64,000 nt of DNA from Coniella vitis (Eukaryota; Ascomycota; Sordariomycetes; Diaporthales; Schizoparmaceae), in NCBI GenBank assembly GCA_011317545.1, contig WUJK01000016.1, positions 408,395-472,394 on the forward strand. Reading direction: 5' to 3'. A model generated the notes under the pieces. It saw only the letters and a program-made list of their open reading frames with translations. It did not search any database and had not been told where the DNA came from. The position numbers were made by a program, and so were the translations under genes. Below are positions 47,872-59,760 of this stretch, one piece after another (the stretch's first letter is position 1; each line of letters begins with the position of its first letter).

Positions 47872-48069
47872 AACCATTATTTTACCGCGGATTAAGCCTT
47901 AGTCTACGGGTAGGGCTATACGAAATCTGCAGGTAGCCCGTACGTTTTAAGCTATAGTCTATTAAGCTATAGTCTACTAATCGACGTCGTACGTATAGGG
48001 TCGTCGTAACCCCAACCCTATACCTAACCCCAACCTTACCCTAAGCCCGCCCCCCCCCCCCCCTCTACT
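47872..48069. repeat. Degenerate telomere-like tract and C14 run
   Basis: At 48008-48046 there are AACCCCAACCCTATACCTAACCCC-type units (C-rich strand on plus), followed by 14 consecutive C at 48050-48063. The tract sits exactly between the broken 5' end of the minus chromovirus and the minisatellite preceding the helicase ruin. Bases 47872-48000 hold a short duplicated AAGCTATAGTCTA word. Confidence 0.7.
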
Positions 48070-48545
48070 AAAACGCGTACGATAATAGAATAGCAGCCTC
48101 GTATAATAAGGCCTTGCGCCTAGGCTATATCCGATTCTTCGGCTTTCTATCCCTCGTACGATTATCGCCGCCTCGTATAGTTAGGGCCTATTATATAGGC
48201 TATATCCTATTATTCGGCTTTATCCCTTATACGATAAGAGTAGCCTTATATAATAATAGCCTTATATAGTTAGGGCTTATCGTATAAGCTATATCCTATT
48301 ATCCGGCTATATCCCCTTATATAATAATAGTAGCCTTATATAATTAGGCCTAGGGCTAGGTTATATCCTATTATCCGGCTTTATCTCTCGTACGATAATA
48401 GCCGCTTTATACTAGTTAGGCTTAAGGCTCGGTCTAATCCTATTATTCGGCTTTATCTCTTATACGATAATAGTAGCCTTATATAGCGTAGGAGAAGGTA
48501 GCCGTTATTTCTTATAACGCCTTTATCTCCTATACGATAATTACC
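48070..48545. repeat. Minisatellite, about 72-89-bp units, five copies
   Basis: Five units with starts near 48123, 48198, 48287, 48359 and 48431. The shared core reads GGCTATATCCTATTATTCGGC, with TACGATAATAG and GTATAGTTAGGGC parts. Differences are mostly C/T and G/A. It lies directly upstream of the helicase-like ruin. Confidence 0.75.
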
Positions 48546-51500
48546 GCTTTTTTCCGTCGGTTAGTTACTCTACCTAATAACTTACTCTAACTTTCCTAGA
48601 GTCTTCGGCGATATTCCCTTCCTACTATATAAAGAACTTCCTCCCTCCCCTTTCCCTTTCGCCTTTTTTCCTCCTTCTTTATTCTACCTTTCTTTTTATA
48701 AAAAAGCTAGGTATTATTAACTATATATCCTATTTAATATTACTATTTCGCCCTCTCCTCCCCTCTCTCCCTACCGTCCGTACTAACTACCTAGCTATAC
48801 GGTAGAAGAAACTCTATTATTTCTAAGAAAACCCTAAGAAAAACCGTCTATACGATAGCTACCTCTACCTTTACCCTCTCCGTTTACTATACGGACCTAG
48901 ATATTTAGAATAGCCGGCGCGGCCTAATCCTCTACCTTACTTACCCTACCTTATATATAGCCCTAACTACCTTAGCTAAGAATAATACCGAGCAAGACCT
49001 CTTAGCTCTACCCGGTACCGATATTCGCCTCTCGGCTAGCGATTTTAGTACGATTACTACTACTATTTTCGCTAAGATCCTCTAGTATAACTTATATTTC
49101 TTAGCTATCTTAGTTACTTATACCGGCCGCCCTAAGGCTATACGCTACGAATACCGCTATTATATACGAAACTTCCCCTTCGATTAATACCTCTTTATCG
49201 CTAACTAATAGTAGAATACCTATACTAATTATATCTAGGACTCGTATATAGCTCGGTACTAAAGCCGGCTTATACTATTATTAATAAGAGGGAGAGTAAT
49301 TCCTAGGGGTTTATATTAAGGATAAACGGAGGAGGATAGTTTAGATTATATAAAGGCTTTATTACTTCGTATAGAACCCGTAAGGGGCCCCTAATACTAT
49401 TATTACTCTATACGGAGTTTTCTACCCCTAACCCGTTCCCTGCCCCCTCTTATACGTAATCTTGCTTACCTTATATTATAGATTAGCTTATATAGATAAG
49501 AGATTTTCTCTTTCTTTCGTACGCTTTATTATAAAACCGTATACCTTAACTTTTTTTATTCTCTATCTCTATATAATATATTCTCTTCTCGTACGATAGA
49601 GTAATATATTACTATTAATATAGAATATAATATTCTAATTTATTATATCTACTAGGTTACCGTACGGCTTAGTACGGCTATCGATATATATTTCCGTTAA
49701 TAATATAAGCTTAAAAGGCTAATCTTTAAGGAGATTCTTTACTCGTATAATAATCTACCGCTTATTAATCTAATCTCGCTTTAACCCCTAGAAGATAGCT
49801 TAGATCCGATTCCGAATCTATTAATCGTATAAGGTATAAGCTGCTAATTATACCGGTATCTTACTACTTTATATAATCTCTTCCGAAAGTATAATAAGGC
49901 GATTAGGTATTCCTAGAGCGAAAATCCCGGGTAGCCTATATAGCTTTAGAGCTAGCTTAGCAGCCCCTAATATAAATAGTATTAGATCGTTCGTATAGGA
50001 GCGGAAGAAGTAAATCCTATACCTATTCGCTCCTCTTCTCTTATAACGCCCGATCTAGATTTAGCTTTATTCGAAAACGCCCTTACCTAATAGGAAGCTA
50101 CTTTTCTTAAAGTCGATTAGGATTATATACGAATAGGCGATATATATAAAGGCCTCGACTATAATTCGGCTTAGGTAAAAAGGGTTAGCTAGGTTCCGTA
50201 TTTTTAATTATATAATAAGCTTATTATCTATTAGGCTATTCTCTAGGATAAGAAGGGGAAGGCCCGATCTACCGTACGGTAATTAGAAAGGCCGGAGATT
50301 CTATTAGAGTATTTTATATAGTTTTAGTAAGTCTTAAGAAGCTTTATACGAGAGCTTGATCGCTACCTTCTATAACTACCTATTATTCTAATTAAAATAC
50401 TCTAATAGCTTATAAGTATTTTATCGATATAGCCGAATCCCCGCCCCTTTATATAGCCGGGGTTAGATTTAACGATTATATAATATTATTCTTTTAGGTA
50501 GTAATATCTTATCTTCTATATTCGTATATACTATCTAGGATAGGAGTAAGCGTATAAGTAGTAAGCGGTCTCCTTTTCGGCCGAATAATAGTCGCTCTTA
50601 TACGATATAATTACTACGGTTAATATACTTTTCGACTATATAAAGCCCCCGGTCTCTACCTAGTTAGCTAAGCGTCCGTATAAAGCCTAGATATTTACTC
50701 CGGATCTAAACGATAATATATATAAAGAGGATAATAGGGAAAGTCCTCGGAGTTATATAAGTTTAAGCCCCGAGTATATAAAGGAGACCGATATCCTTAA
50801 CCGTATAATCTTTCGGTTTTTTCTTTCGTCTCTTTAGTATTATATCGGCGGGAATCTCTATTTAAATCTACTCCTTTACTTTTATATAGCGTTAGGAATC
50901 TATATAGAGCCGCTTAGCTTTTTAGAACCCTATCTCTATATAACCCGGCTTATAGCGCTTCTCTAGCTTATATATCTATTTTTTCTCGAAGCCGAATTTC
51001 TCGATAAGCTATTAAAGCTTAAAGCTATTAGCGTATAGGCTATCTAGCGCTTCCGTATAACGTATAGTAAGTAGATAATACCCGGTATATATACGCTTAT
51101 TAGTACGATTATCGCCTAGATAGCGTATAAATATAATTAGCGCTATTAGATAGTAAGGTAGGCTTCTATATAATAGTCTAAGGATAAGCAAATCCTTTTC
51201 TATAATAGTAAAGCAATTCCCGTATAGGCGTTTTAGCAGGCCTTATATAAGCTTATCGATAAAGCTATCCGTCTCCTCGATAGCCTTCTTTCTAGGTCCT
51301 AGGAGGAGCTTTATACGATAATTAAGCCTATATAGATTATCGATTATACTATATAGGTCGGCGCTAGGCGGTTATTTCTAACCGACCCCCGGAATATATA
51401 GCTTCGCCCGGGGCCTTATATAATACTTAGCTTACTTTAACCGTTTCTCTAGGATTCTATATAAGGCTAGTAGAAGAAAAAACCGGTTTATTAATAGCTT

Positions 51501-52133
51501 TAGTAGCTTTATATATTTTATAAGCTTCTCCTTATCCTTATATATATCTAGGGCGGGTAGCCCGGATAAGGGCCCGAAATCCTTACCGTTCGGTATAGAG
51601 ATTCCTAGTAGCTTATACGGAATATCTTTATTCTAAACGGCAAGGTTATAATTACTACGGACCGGGATAAGGGTAAATCGGCTTATAGCGTATAAAGCTA
51701 TAAGGTTATACGCTTTCTCCCGCCGCCGGTTAGGCTTTTCCTTATCGTTTATATTATCTAGCTTTTACCGGTAGAGCGGCTACTTTATATATAATACGGG
51801 TTATACCCGGCCGTCGGCGAATAACTTAAATATCTCTAGTATAAGAGTAATTCTAGGGTTTATACGACCGAAAGGCTTAGTATATTCCTTATATAATATC
51901 TCTAGCCGAGGCTCGGTACTTATATTAGTATTATATGCTACCGTACGATTATAATCGAATTCGGACGGTAAATCCGGGGTTTTAGTACGAAATAAGCGGA
52001 ACTCCAGATCGGCGAAGATAAGGATTCGTACTACTAGGATATCGATCCGCTTATAAGCGAGCCGGGCGATATAGGGAGCGGAGGCTAGAATATCGTCTAG
52101 GATTTATAAGCTATATATAATATAAAGGTTATA
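48546..52133 (+). pseudogene. Telomere-linked-type RecQ-like helicase, 5' part
   Basis: Upstream half of a large ruined gene whose helicase domain is at 59761-61880; the complete chromovirus separates the halves. Typical RIP reading: long stretches of sense codons broken by TAG/TAA, for example RYEYRYYIRNFPFD near 49140. A TATATAAAG/CT-rich leader-like zone lies at 48620-48780. No N-terminal domain could be named with confidence. Size and position match fungal subtelomeric helicase genes, which carry a long N-terminal region of uncertain role. Assignment depends on the 3' half. Confidence 0.55.
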
Positions 52134-52611
52134 TATTATAACCTACGGATATGCAGGTTATAGGAACAGGCTAGCGCAACTATATGCTAGCAAATCGGAA
52201 CCTTAACGGACCGATAGGGATCTCTTATATAAGAATATAAAGCGGTATAACTAGGGTTAGGGTTAGATTACCCTAATAACTAAGATAGTTAGAGCGATAA
52301 TAATCTAAATAATCTAAATAAGCCGATGCTCCTATCGCTCTAGGTAATCTAAGGATCTATACTTACTATAGATAGGAAACAACGGAAGGATATAAGGACG
52401 ATAGATTTCCTAGCTATTAGATAGTTTTCCTTATAGTCTTTAGTTATAAATCTAAGTATTATTTTATATAATAGGGTAATCCCTCTTAATTATTTATAAT
52501 ACTTAATATTACTCGATAACGTATAAAGACTTAAAGGTAATACTTCCCTACCTGCTAATATATAACTTATAGGTATTTCCAGAATCCGGGATTTAGGTAA
52601 GGATTATTATA
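52134..52611 (+). repeat. 5' LTR of the complete chromovirus
   Basis: 478 bp, TATTATAACC...GATTATTATA (TGTTATAACC in less-mutated copies). The first 110 bp are conserved in all copies, then TTAGGGTTAGGGTTA near 52253-52267, then a variable segment, then a conserved 3' part from GGAAGGATATAAGGA. No clear primer-binding site of TGG type follows; the site may be RIP-altered. Confidence 0.9.
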
Positions 52612-55600
52612 TTTTTATAACTCTTATTTAGGACGGTCTATATATACCTCTTAAGTAATATTAAGTATAATAATAGCTCCTTAAACTCCTACCCCGTTTA
52701 CCTTAAGAGAAGGATATCGCTAGGTTATAACTTAGGAAGATATAATATACTAATTAATCGAATTTACCTAATAACTCGCTATACTCTAGTAGAATTAGGA
52801 GTAGTAGAATCGTATTATCCGTAGGTAGGCCTAATAGCTCGAATAATACTAAGCTATAGCTACTACGCCCCTAGCGCCTATTATTTAAAATACCGGTAAT
52901 AGCTATAAGATAGATAAACCTATTATATATAATAGTAATTAAAAAACGCTTTAAGGGTTCCTTACCTATTATAAGGTATACTTCCTATATAATATAGCTT
53001 AATTTACTACCGAACCCGATAAAGTTATCCTAGCCGGTATACGATTTGAAAAAAACGCGCTTATCTAGTATAAACCCTTACTTTATAACTATATTAAATA
53101 CCTAAGTAACCTCGATTAACGTAAAACGATTACTAAGAATATATTCGATTTATTCGTAGGATTCGAATATACCCTTAAGGAAATATTTAGTAATCCTAAC
53201 GAAGAACGGATTATAGTATAATAACTTATAGAACTTAAGTAGAATAAGTCTGCTTTAGCCTATACGGTCCGCTTTAAGTAACTCTTAATATACCTCCCTT
53301 AGGAAGATAAGAACCTTATAGAATACTATTATAGAGGACTTAAGGATAAGGTTAAGGATAAAATCTCTAAGCAGGATTAGCCCGAAGACTTTATAATATT
53401 TAGTAATAATACTATCCGTATCGATAACCGTCTCTACGAAAGACGTATAGAGAAAAGTAAGAAAGGAGGAAGCTATATTATATAGAGGAATTATATTAAT
53501 ACGGGACGGCGGATTTAATAGATAACTAACCGTAGCTTCTAATAGCAAGGTACGGCAGTTAGCGGTATTATATACTTAAGCCCTATAGAGCTCGATATAG
53601 CTTAAAGGAAACCTATAAGTAAGGAATACTTTAACTATAGTAAGATAGGCTATTTCGTACGAGAATACCGATAACCTAAGAAACCTAGAGAATTTAAGAA
53701 AGTCCCCGAAGGACGATAAGTTAATATTATAATACGCGAGACTACGGATTTTACTCCTAGCTAAAACTAGCTTCCAAAGCAAGTATCGGATAACTCCGAC
53801 TATAGACTCCTTAACTAGACCTTCTATTATAAGGATAATTATATAATATACCTTTCGGTAAAGTAAGGCTTAGGATAGTTTCCTTAGAAACCTTATAAGG
53901 AACGATAAATCGTAGTTACCTAGAAAACACCTCTCCTAACGGATATTTTATAAAGTAATATTACGGAAATCACGGAATAATAGGAAACGCTTAGCCTCGG
54001 TTAGAGTATTAATACCTAAACTATTAACAAAGAAATAAGCTTAGAATTAGAAAGCTTTATAGATAAAGATATCGATAAAGGAGACGTATACTACCTTATC
54101 TATAGTATTATACTTAGAGAATTATTTAGGATAATAACCTATTAAGACGAAACCCCCCTTATATAGGAAGACGCGCGAATTAATTACCTCTACGAAAAAT
54201 ACTACTAGATCGTATAGTTTACCTATATTATATATAACTATAGATAATACTTTAAATATAAAGTAACTAACGAATAGTTCCCCGTATATAAGATAGGGTA
54301 TAGTATTATCGCTTATAATAACGATAATAGTAACTATTATAAAGTACTTAGAATAAGGGGAAACTACGCTAGCATCGGCCTTATATATAATACCCCCTAC
54401 GAATATACTACTCGATAAGTAAAATAGTACTAATATACGATACCTTAGTATATACTTTACGTATAGGAAAAAGCGCTCGACTAGTATAGAATACGTAAAT
54501 AGAAATAAAGGGAAAAGCTCGTAAAGCCTACGTATATAGAACCTATATACTATAGCTTCTATAAGCGCGCCGATTACGCAGAATACCTAGCGGATAAAGC
54601 GCATACCTACTATAACCTTAAGGATAATTAGCCCGGAGTATAGATTCCCTATATACGAAGAAGAAAACTAAGCGCGCCTATAGCGATAGGCTATAGTATA
54701 TATACGATACGGAATATAATAAGCTAAGAACCTAGTATAGATAGTAGCCCTTAGAGTATAGTAAGAATAGTAGAACCTAAAAGGTAAGGATCGCCTATAA
54801 GGGATAATAAGCGATTAGGACTTATGATAAAGTCCCTTTATACGATAGATAGCTCGATATACGAATATTTGAAAATCGTAGTACGAATTAACGATAAATA
54901 CTATATAGTACTCCTAGATAGCGGAGTATAAGGAAACTTTATATCCCTAAGCGTTATTAATAGAGAACGGATACCTTAGAAGAAGAAGATAGAACCCTAT
55001 AAACTTAGTACTATAGAAGGTATAGAAGTCGCTTATAGCTAAGGTATTATCGATATAGAATCTGATTAATTACTAGTTATAATCTATAGATATATAATAC
55101 TAATAAACTTCGATATTACGGATACCGTATAATACGAGCTAATCTTAGGTATATTATAGTTAAGGAAGGAAAATCCTCGAATCGATTAGACTAATAGCTA
55201 TATTTTATAGGATAAAGCGGATACCTAAGAAGCGGTTATAATTAAAGGCGTAGGATCGGATTTAGTTACTAAGCGATACCTAGATAATAGGGGCTTAAAC
55301 GAATTTATATATACCTCTAAATCGAGAAGAGCTAAGGCGATAGCTATCTTAGGATATAATAAACCTCGATAGCTTATAGAGAAGGATCTAGTAATAGTTA
55401 ATACCTAATAGAAGAAGGGATACGGTAGATTAGGATATAATATAATAGGATTCTATAGATAGTAGGATATATTATCGTAGTAGGTTTAAGAAGGAACTAA
55501 ATATATATAACGATATCTCCTTATAATAGTAACTATATAAGACGAAGATACGTTTAGAGACCTCTCCGGTATACTAGAAGAGTATCGGAAGTTTATAAAA

Positions 55601-58380
55601 CTATTTTAAGGAAAATTCGATAATAGCCTACTAGAGTATAGCCTATACGACTATAAAATCCTACTTAAAGAAGGAGAATAACTAAAGTTCTTTCCTATCT
55701 ACGGATTAGATAAGGATAAACTTAAAGTACTTAGAGAATATATCGACGAAAATCTTAAAAAAGGCTATATTAGACCTTCCTATTTACTAATAGGATACCT
55801 AATCCTATTTATACTAAAGAAAAACGGCAAACTACGATTATATATTAACTATCGGTAACTTAATAATATTATAATTAAGAATCGGTACCCCTTACCTCTC
55901 TTTAAAGAACTTAGAGATAGACTTAGAGGAGCTTAATAGTTTATAGCCCTCGACCTTAAGGAAGGATATACGTATATTTATATTAAACCCGGAGAAGAAT
56001 AGAAAATAGCGTTTAGAATATACTACGGATATTTCGAATATCTTATTATACTATTCGGACTTACTAACGCCCCTATATTATTCTAGGAAATAATAAATTT
56101 TATCTTATACGAATACCTCGACTATTTTATAATCGCTTACCTAGACGATATCCTTATTTACTTAAAGATATTTAAGGAATATTAGAAGTATATTACGATA
56201 ATCCTATAAATCCTCTAAGATAATAAGATTTTAGTAGAACCTATTAAATATAACTGGAATACTTAAGAAATTAACTACCTCGGATATACTATTATACTAG
56301 GGTATATACGAATATAGAAAGATAAAGTATAAGCAGTTAGGGACTAGCCTATACCTTAGAACGTTAAGGATATTAAAGCCTTCTTAGGCTATATTAACTT
56401 CTACCGATAATTTATTAAGAACTATAATAGTATTATAATATTACTTACGGAATTTACGAAAAAAGATATTACCTTTAACTAGAACGAATAGGTATAGAAA
56501 GCCTTTAGTATAATTAAGGATATAATTACGTTAGAACTAATCCTAGTCGAAGCAGATTAAGATAAAGTTTTCGAGATCGAGATAGATATATTAGATTATA
56601 TACTCGGTAGATAACTCGGATAATAAGACGATAAAGGACGATTATAGATAGTTAGCAACTTTAATAAGAAACTAAACGGATTAGAACTTAATTATAGAAC
56701 GCCCGATTAAGAACTTATAGTAATAGTAGAAGCCTTTAGGGAATAGCGATATTATCTTATCGGCGCAAAATAATAAATTCTTATATATACGGATTATAAG
56801 AATCTTTAGGTATTTACCTTAACGAAGCAGCTTAATAAACGATAAGTTAGATAATACGAATTTCTATTAGAATTCGACTTTAAGGTTATCTACCGTAAAG
56901 GTAAAGAAAACGAACGAATAGACGCTCTTAGTAGACGGTTAGATTATAAGGATAATAATAGTAAAGACTAAGATATTATAGTAATCTTTAAGGAAGATTC
57001 GGAAGGTAACCTTACTATACTATCTATTACTAAGGAACTTAACGTAATACTACGTATCGAAGGAGGAATACCTAACCTCGATAGTATAATAATATTAGAA
57101 TAAAACGATTATATTAGAAGTATCTATAGCGTACTAGTATACGGATACTAAGGAATTAGGGCAACCTATAAAAGGATTTAACGTTATTAGAATCCACTAA
57201 ACCTTAAGAAACGAGTTATAGATATCGTTAATAACTACGATATATATAAACGGAATAAGATAGAACGATATAAACCTTATAAACTATTATAACCCTTACT
57301 AGTACCTACGATTATTTAGTTATCTATTAGTCTAGACTTTATTACTAAGCTACCTCTCTTACGAGAACCCTTAACTTAGGTATAGTACGATAGTATCTTA
57401 GTAATAGTTTATAGACTAAGCAAATATATATACTTCCTACTATATAAAGAAAGTAATACTATAGAAGAACTCGTATATATATTCCTCCGTATTATTATCG
57501 CTAACTACGGAATACCTTAGGAAATTATATTAGATAGAGATAGAAAATTCGTATTAAAATTCTAGATCTTACTTACTAAATACCTCGGAACGATATAATA
57601 TATATCTACGGCATTTTATCCTTAGATAGACGGATAAATAGAATATACTAACTAGATTATAGAATAGTATCTACGATATTATATTAACTACGAATAAGAT
57701 AATTAGGTCGAACTTTTGCTAACCGTATAGTTCGCTTATAATAGTATAGATATAACGAGTATAGGAAAATTACTATTCTTCCTACTCTACGGATATAACC
57801 CTACGGTATACTACGAAATACTACTAGGTGGAAACGTAGAAATAATAAACTAATACGCTAAAAGAATTAAGTAATTATACGAAGATACTCGATATATACT
57901 TTAGGATATTAAAGAATAAATAACGAAATACGCTAATTAGAAAAGGATTAAGGGACTAATCCTATAGAAGGGAGATAAAGTCTACCTTAACCGTAAAAAT
58001 ATTAAAACTACTAGATCTAGCGATAAACTCGACTATAAAAAACTCGGACCTTATAAAATTATATAATAGATATTACTAATTAACTATAAATTGGAAATCC
58101 TATATATACGTTTATACCCAGTCTTCTATATTTTACTTCTGGAACTAGCACTAGCAGACGCAGAACTTTCGTACGATATAGATACTATCGAACTAGAATA
58201 AGCATAATACGAAGTTAAATAGATTCTCGATTTACGTAAACGCGGATACGGAAAACAATATCTTATTAAATAGAAAGATTACGATAATTCGGAAAATACT
58301 TAGGAACTACTAAAAAACGTATACCTAAACCTTATTAAAGAATACGAAAACAAAAAGCTATTATAGCCTTAGATAGAGAA
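52612..58380 (+). pseudogene. Chromovirus gag-pol remnant
   Basis: All landmarks lie in one frame, suggesting a single gag-pol frame or close arrangement. At 53627-53668 is a zinc-knuckle relic reading YFNYSKIGYFVREY, in which every metal ligand (C-x2-C-x4-H-x4-C) has become Tyr. At 54911-54940 is LLDSGV, the aspartic protease centre. At 56138-56149 is YLDD of reverse transcriptase, in the context FIIAYLDDILIYLK. At about 57329-57360 is SLDFITKLP, with ILDRD near 57530, for the integrase core. At about 58210-58350 is YEVK-stop-ILDLRKR...YLIK-stop-KDY..SENT, a chromodomain. Many TAG/TAA interrupt the frame, mostly at former Trp or Gln codons. Confidence 0.85.
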
Positions 58381-58453
58381 GGTACTATAGGAAATCGAAC
58401 CCCGGACCTCCTAGTAAGAAACTAGGAGCTCTAACTACTAAGCTATAAGACTA
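58381..58453 (-). other. tRNA-like sequence antisense to the chromovirus 3' end
   Basis: On the minus strand: A-box-like TAGCTTAGTAGTTAGAG, a perfect 6-bp anticodon-type stem TCCTAG/CTAGGA around a 7-base loop TTTCTTA (UCU at the anticodon position, Arg) and a B box GGTTCGAT. T-arm and acceptor pairing are imperfect. It is better preserved than the copy at 42600. It could be a captured tRNA gene or a pol III-promoter-like element; transcription is unknown. Confidence 0.6.
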
Positions 58454-59277
58454 CTCGTATCTTTAATTATAATAGCTACCTATAGGAATAACTAGACCCT
58501 TATTAAGGACCCCTAGTAATAACTCTAAGAAAATCAGAGTTACGAACTACTAATAGCAGAAAGCCCTAAGCTAAAGAAATTAAATATAGATAAGTCCGTA
58601 AACTCCAGAAAGGCACTAAAATCTATTACCCTAAAACCACTAAACTCCTATAATTCGATAGTAGCTTTAGATTCCGCGGAAATAGCCGTATTTACGCCGG
58701 ACCCGGCTTCCTACTCCTCCTAAGCATTAAACGACTCTAATCCTATATTCACTAGCTTTATACTCCTCTTTACTAGAAGACTTACGCTAAATACGAAGAC
58801 GCTCTAAGCGAGAAAGTACCTCCCCCGCCTTACGATAAGCCTTACGAAGCTCCTTATATATATCGGCCTCCTATATACGAAGTTTCTTCTCCTCCGATAA
58901 AATACGAGAAACTATATAGAGTTAGTATACTAATAAGGAAAGTTATTATAGCTAGAACTTATAAGTATTTATAGGAATACTATTCCTATTATACCGTTTT
59001 CCTCGCTTTATATACGCAGAATAATACGAAATACTATCTATTATATAATACGATTACCCTTTGGAAGTATAGAGAGAATAAGGTATTATCTTAAAACTAA
59101 AAGTTTTAATAGAAAGATAAAGGCGGTTATATTACTCGGTTTTCTTCGAATACGATTTCTAAATACCCGTAGATATAACGAATTAGGAAGGTATAATCCG
59201 GAGTAAGAATATTAGGCAGGACTATTTACGGAAATACTATAGGTCTTTAGGGATAAAGACCGATAGAAGGGAGATAA
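58454..59277. other. Chromovirus 3' non-coding region
   Basis: About 820 bp between the tRNA-like sequence and the 3' LTR. The same segment, inverted, is present in the truncated copy at 41820-42599. It has no protein motif and ends with a purine-rich tract at 59264-59277. Confidence 0.6.
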
Positions 59278-59755
59278 TATTATAACCTACGGATATATAG
59301 GTTATAGGAATAGGCTAGCGTAATTATATACTAGTAAATCGGAACCTTAACGGACCGATAGGGATCTCTTATATAAGAATATAAAGCGGTATAACTAGGG
59401 TTAGGGTTAGATTACCCTAATAACTAAGATAGTTAGAGCGATAATAATCTAAATAATCTAAATAAGCCGATGCTCCTATTGCTCTAGGTAATCTAAGGAT
59501 CTATACTTACTATAGATAGGAAATAACGGAAGGATATAAGGACGATAGATTTCCTAGCTATTAGATAGTTTTCCTTATAGTCTTTAGTTATAAATCTAAG
59601 TATTATTTTATATAATAGGGTAATCCCTCTTAATTACTTATAATACTTAATATTACTCGATAACGTACGAAGACTTAAAGGTAATACTTCCCTACCTACT
59701 AATATACAACTTATAGGTATTTCCAGAATCCGGGATTCAGGCAAGGATCATTATA
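59278..59755 (+). repeat. 3' LTR of the complete chromovirus
   Basis: 478 bp, the same length as the 5' LTR and carrying the same variable segment, confirming they belong to one insertion. Differences from the 5' LTR are transitions such as CGCAAC to CGTAAT. Confidence 0.9.
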
Positions 59756-59760
59756 TTATA

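Larger units (their letters stand above)
52134..59755 (+). mobile_element. Complete chromovirus (Ty3/gypsy LTR retrotransposon), RIP-inactivated
   Basis: A 7,622-bp element: two LTRs of 478 bp (52134-52611 and 59278-59755), a 6,666-bp interior and a TTATA duplication (52129-52133, 59756-59760). Order inside is gag with zinc knuckle, protease, reverse transcriptase, RNase H, integrase, chromodomain, then the antisense tRNA-like sequence and a purine tract (AGAAGGGAGATAATA) just before the 3' LTR. LTR differences are C/T or G/A transitions, as RIP predicts. The base composition and stops exclude activity. It is nested in the helicase-like ruin. The C-terminal chromodomain places it among the chromoviruses, which integrate preferentially in heterochromatin. 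Confidence 0.9.
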
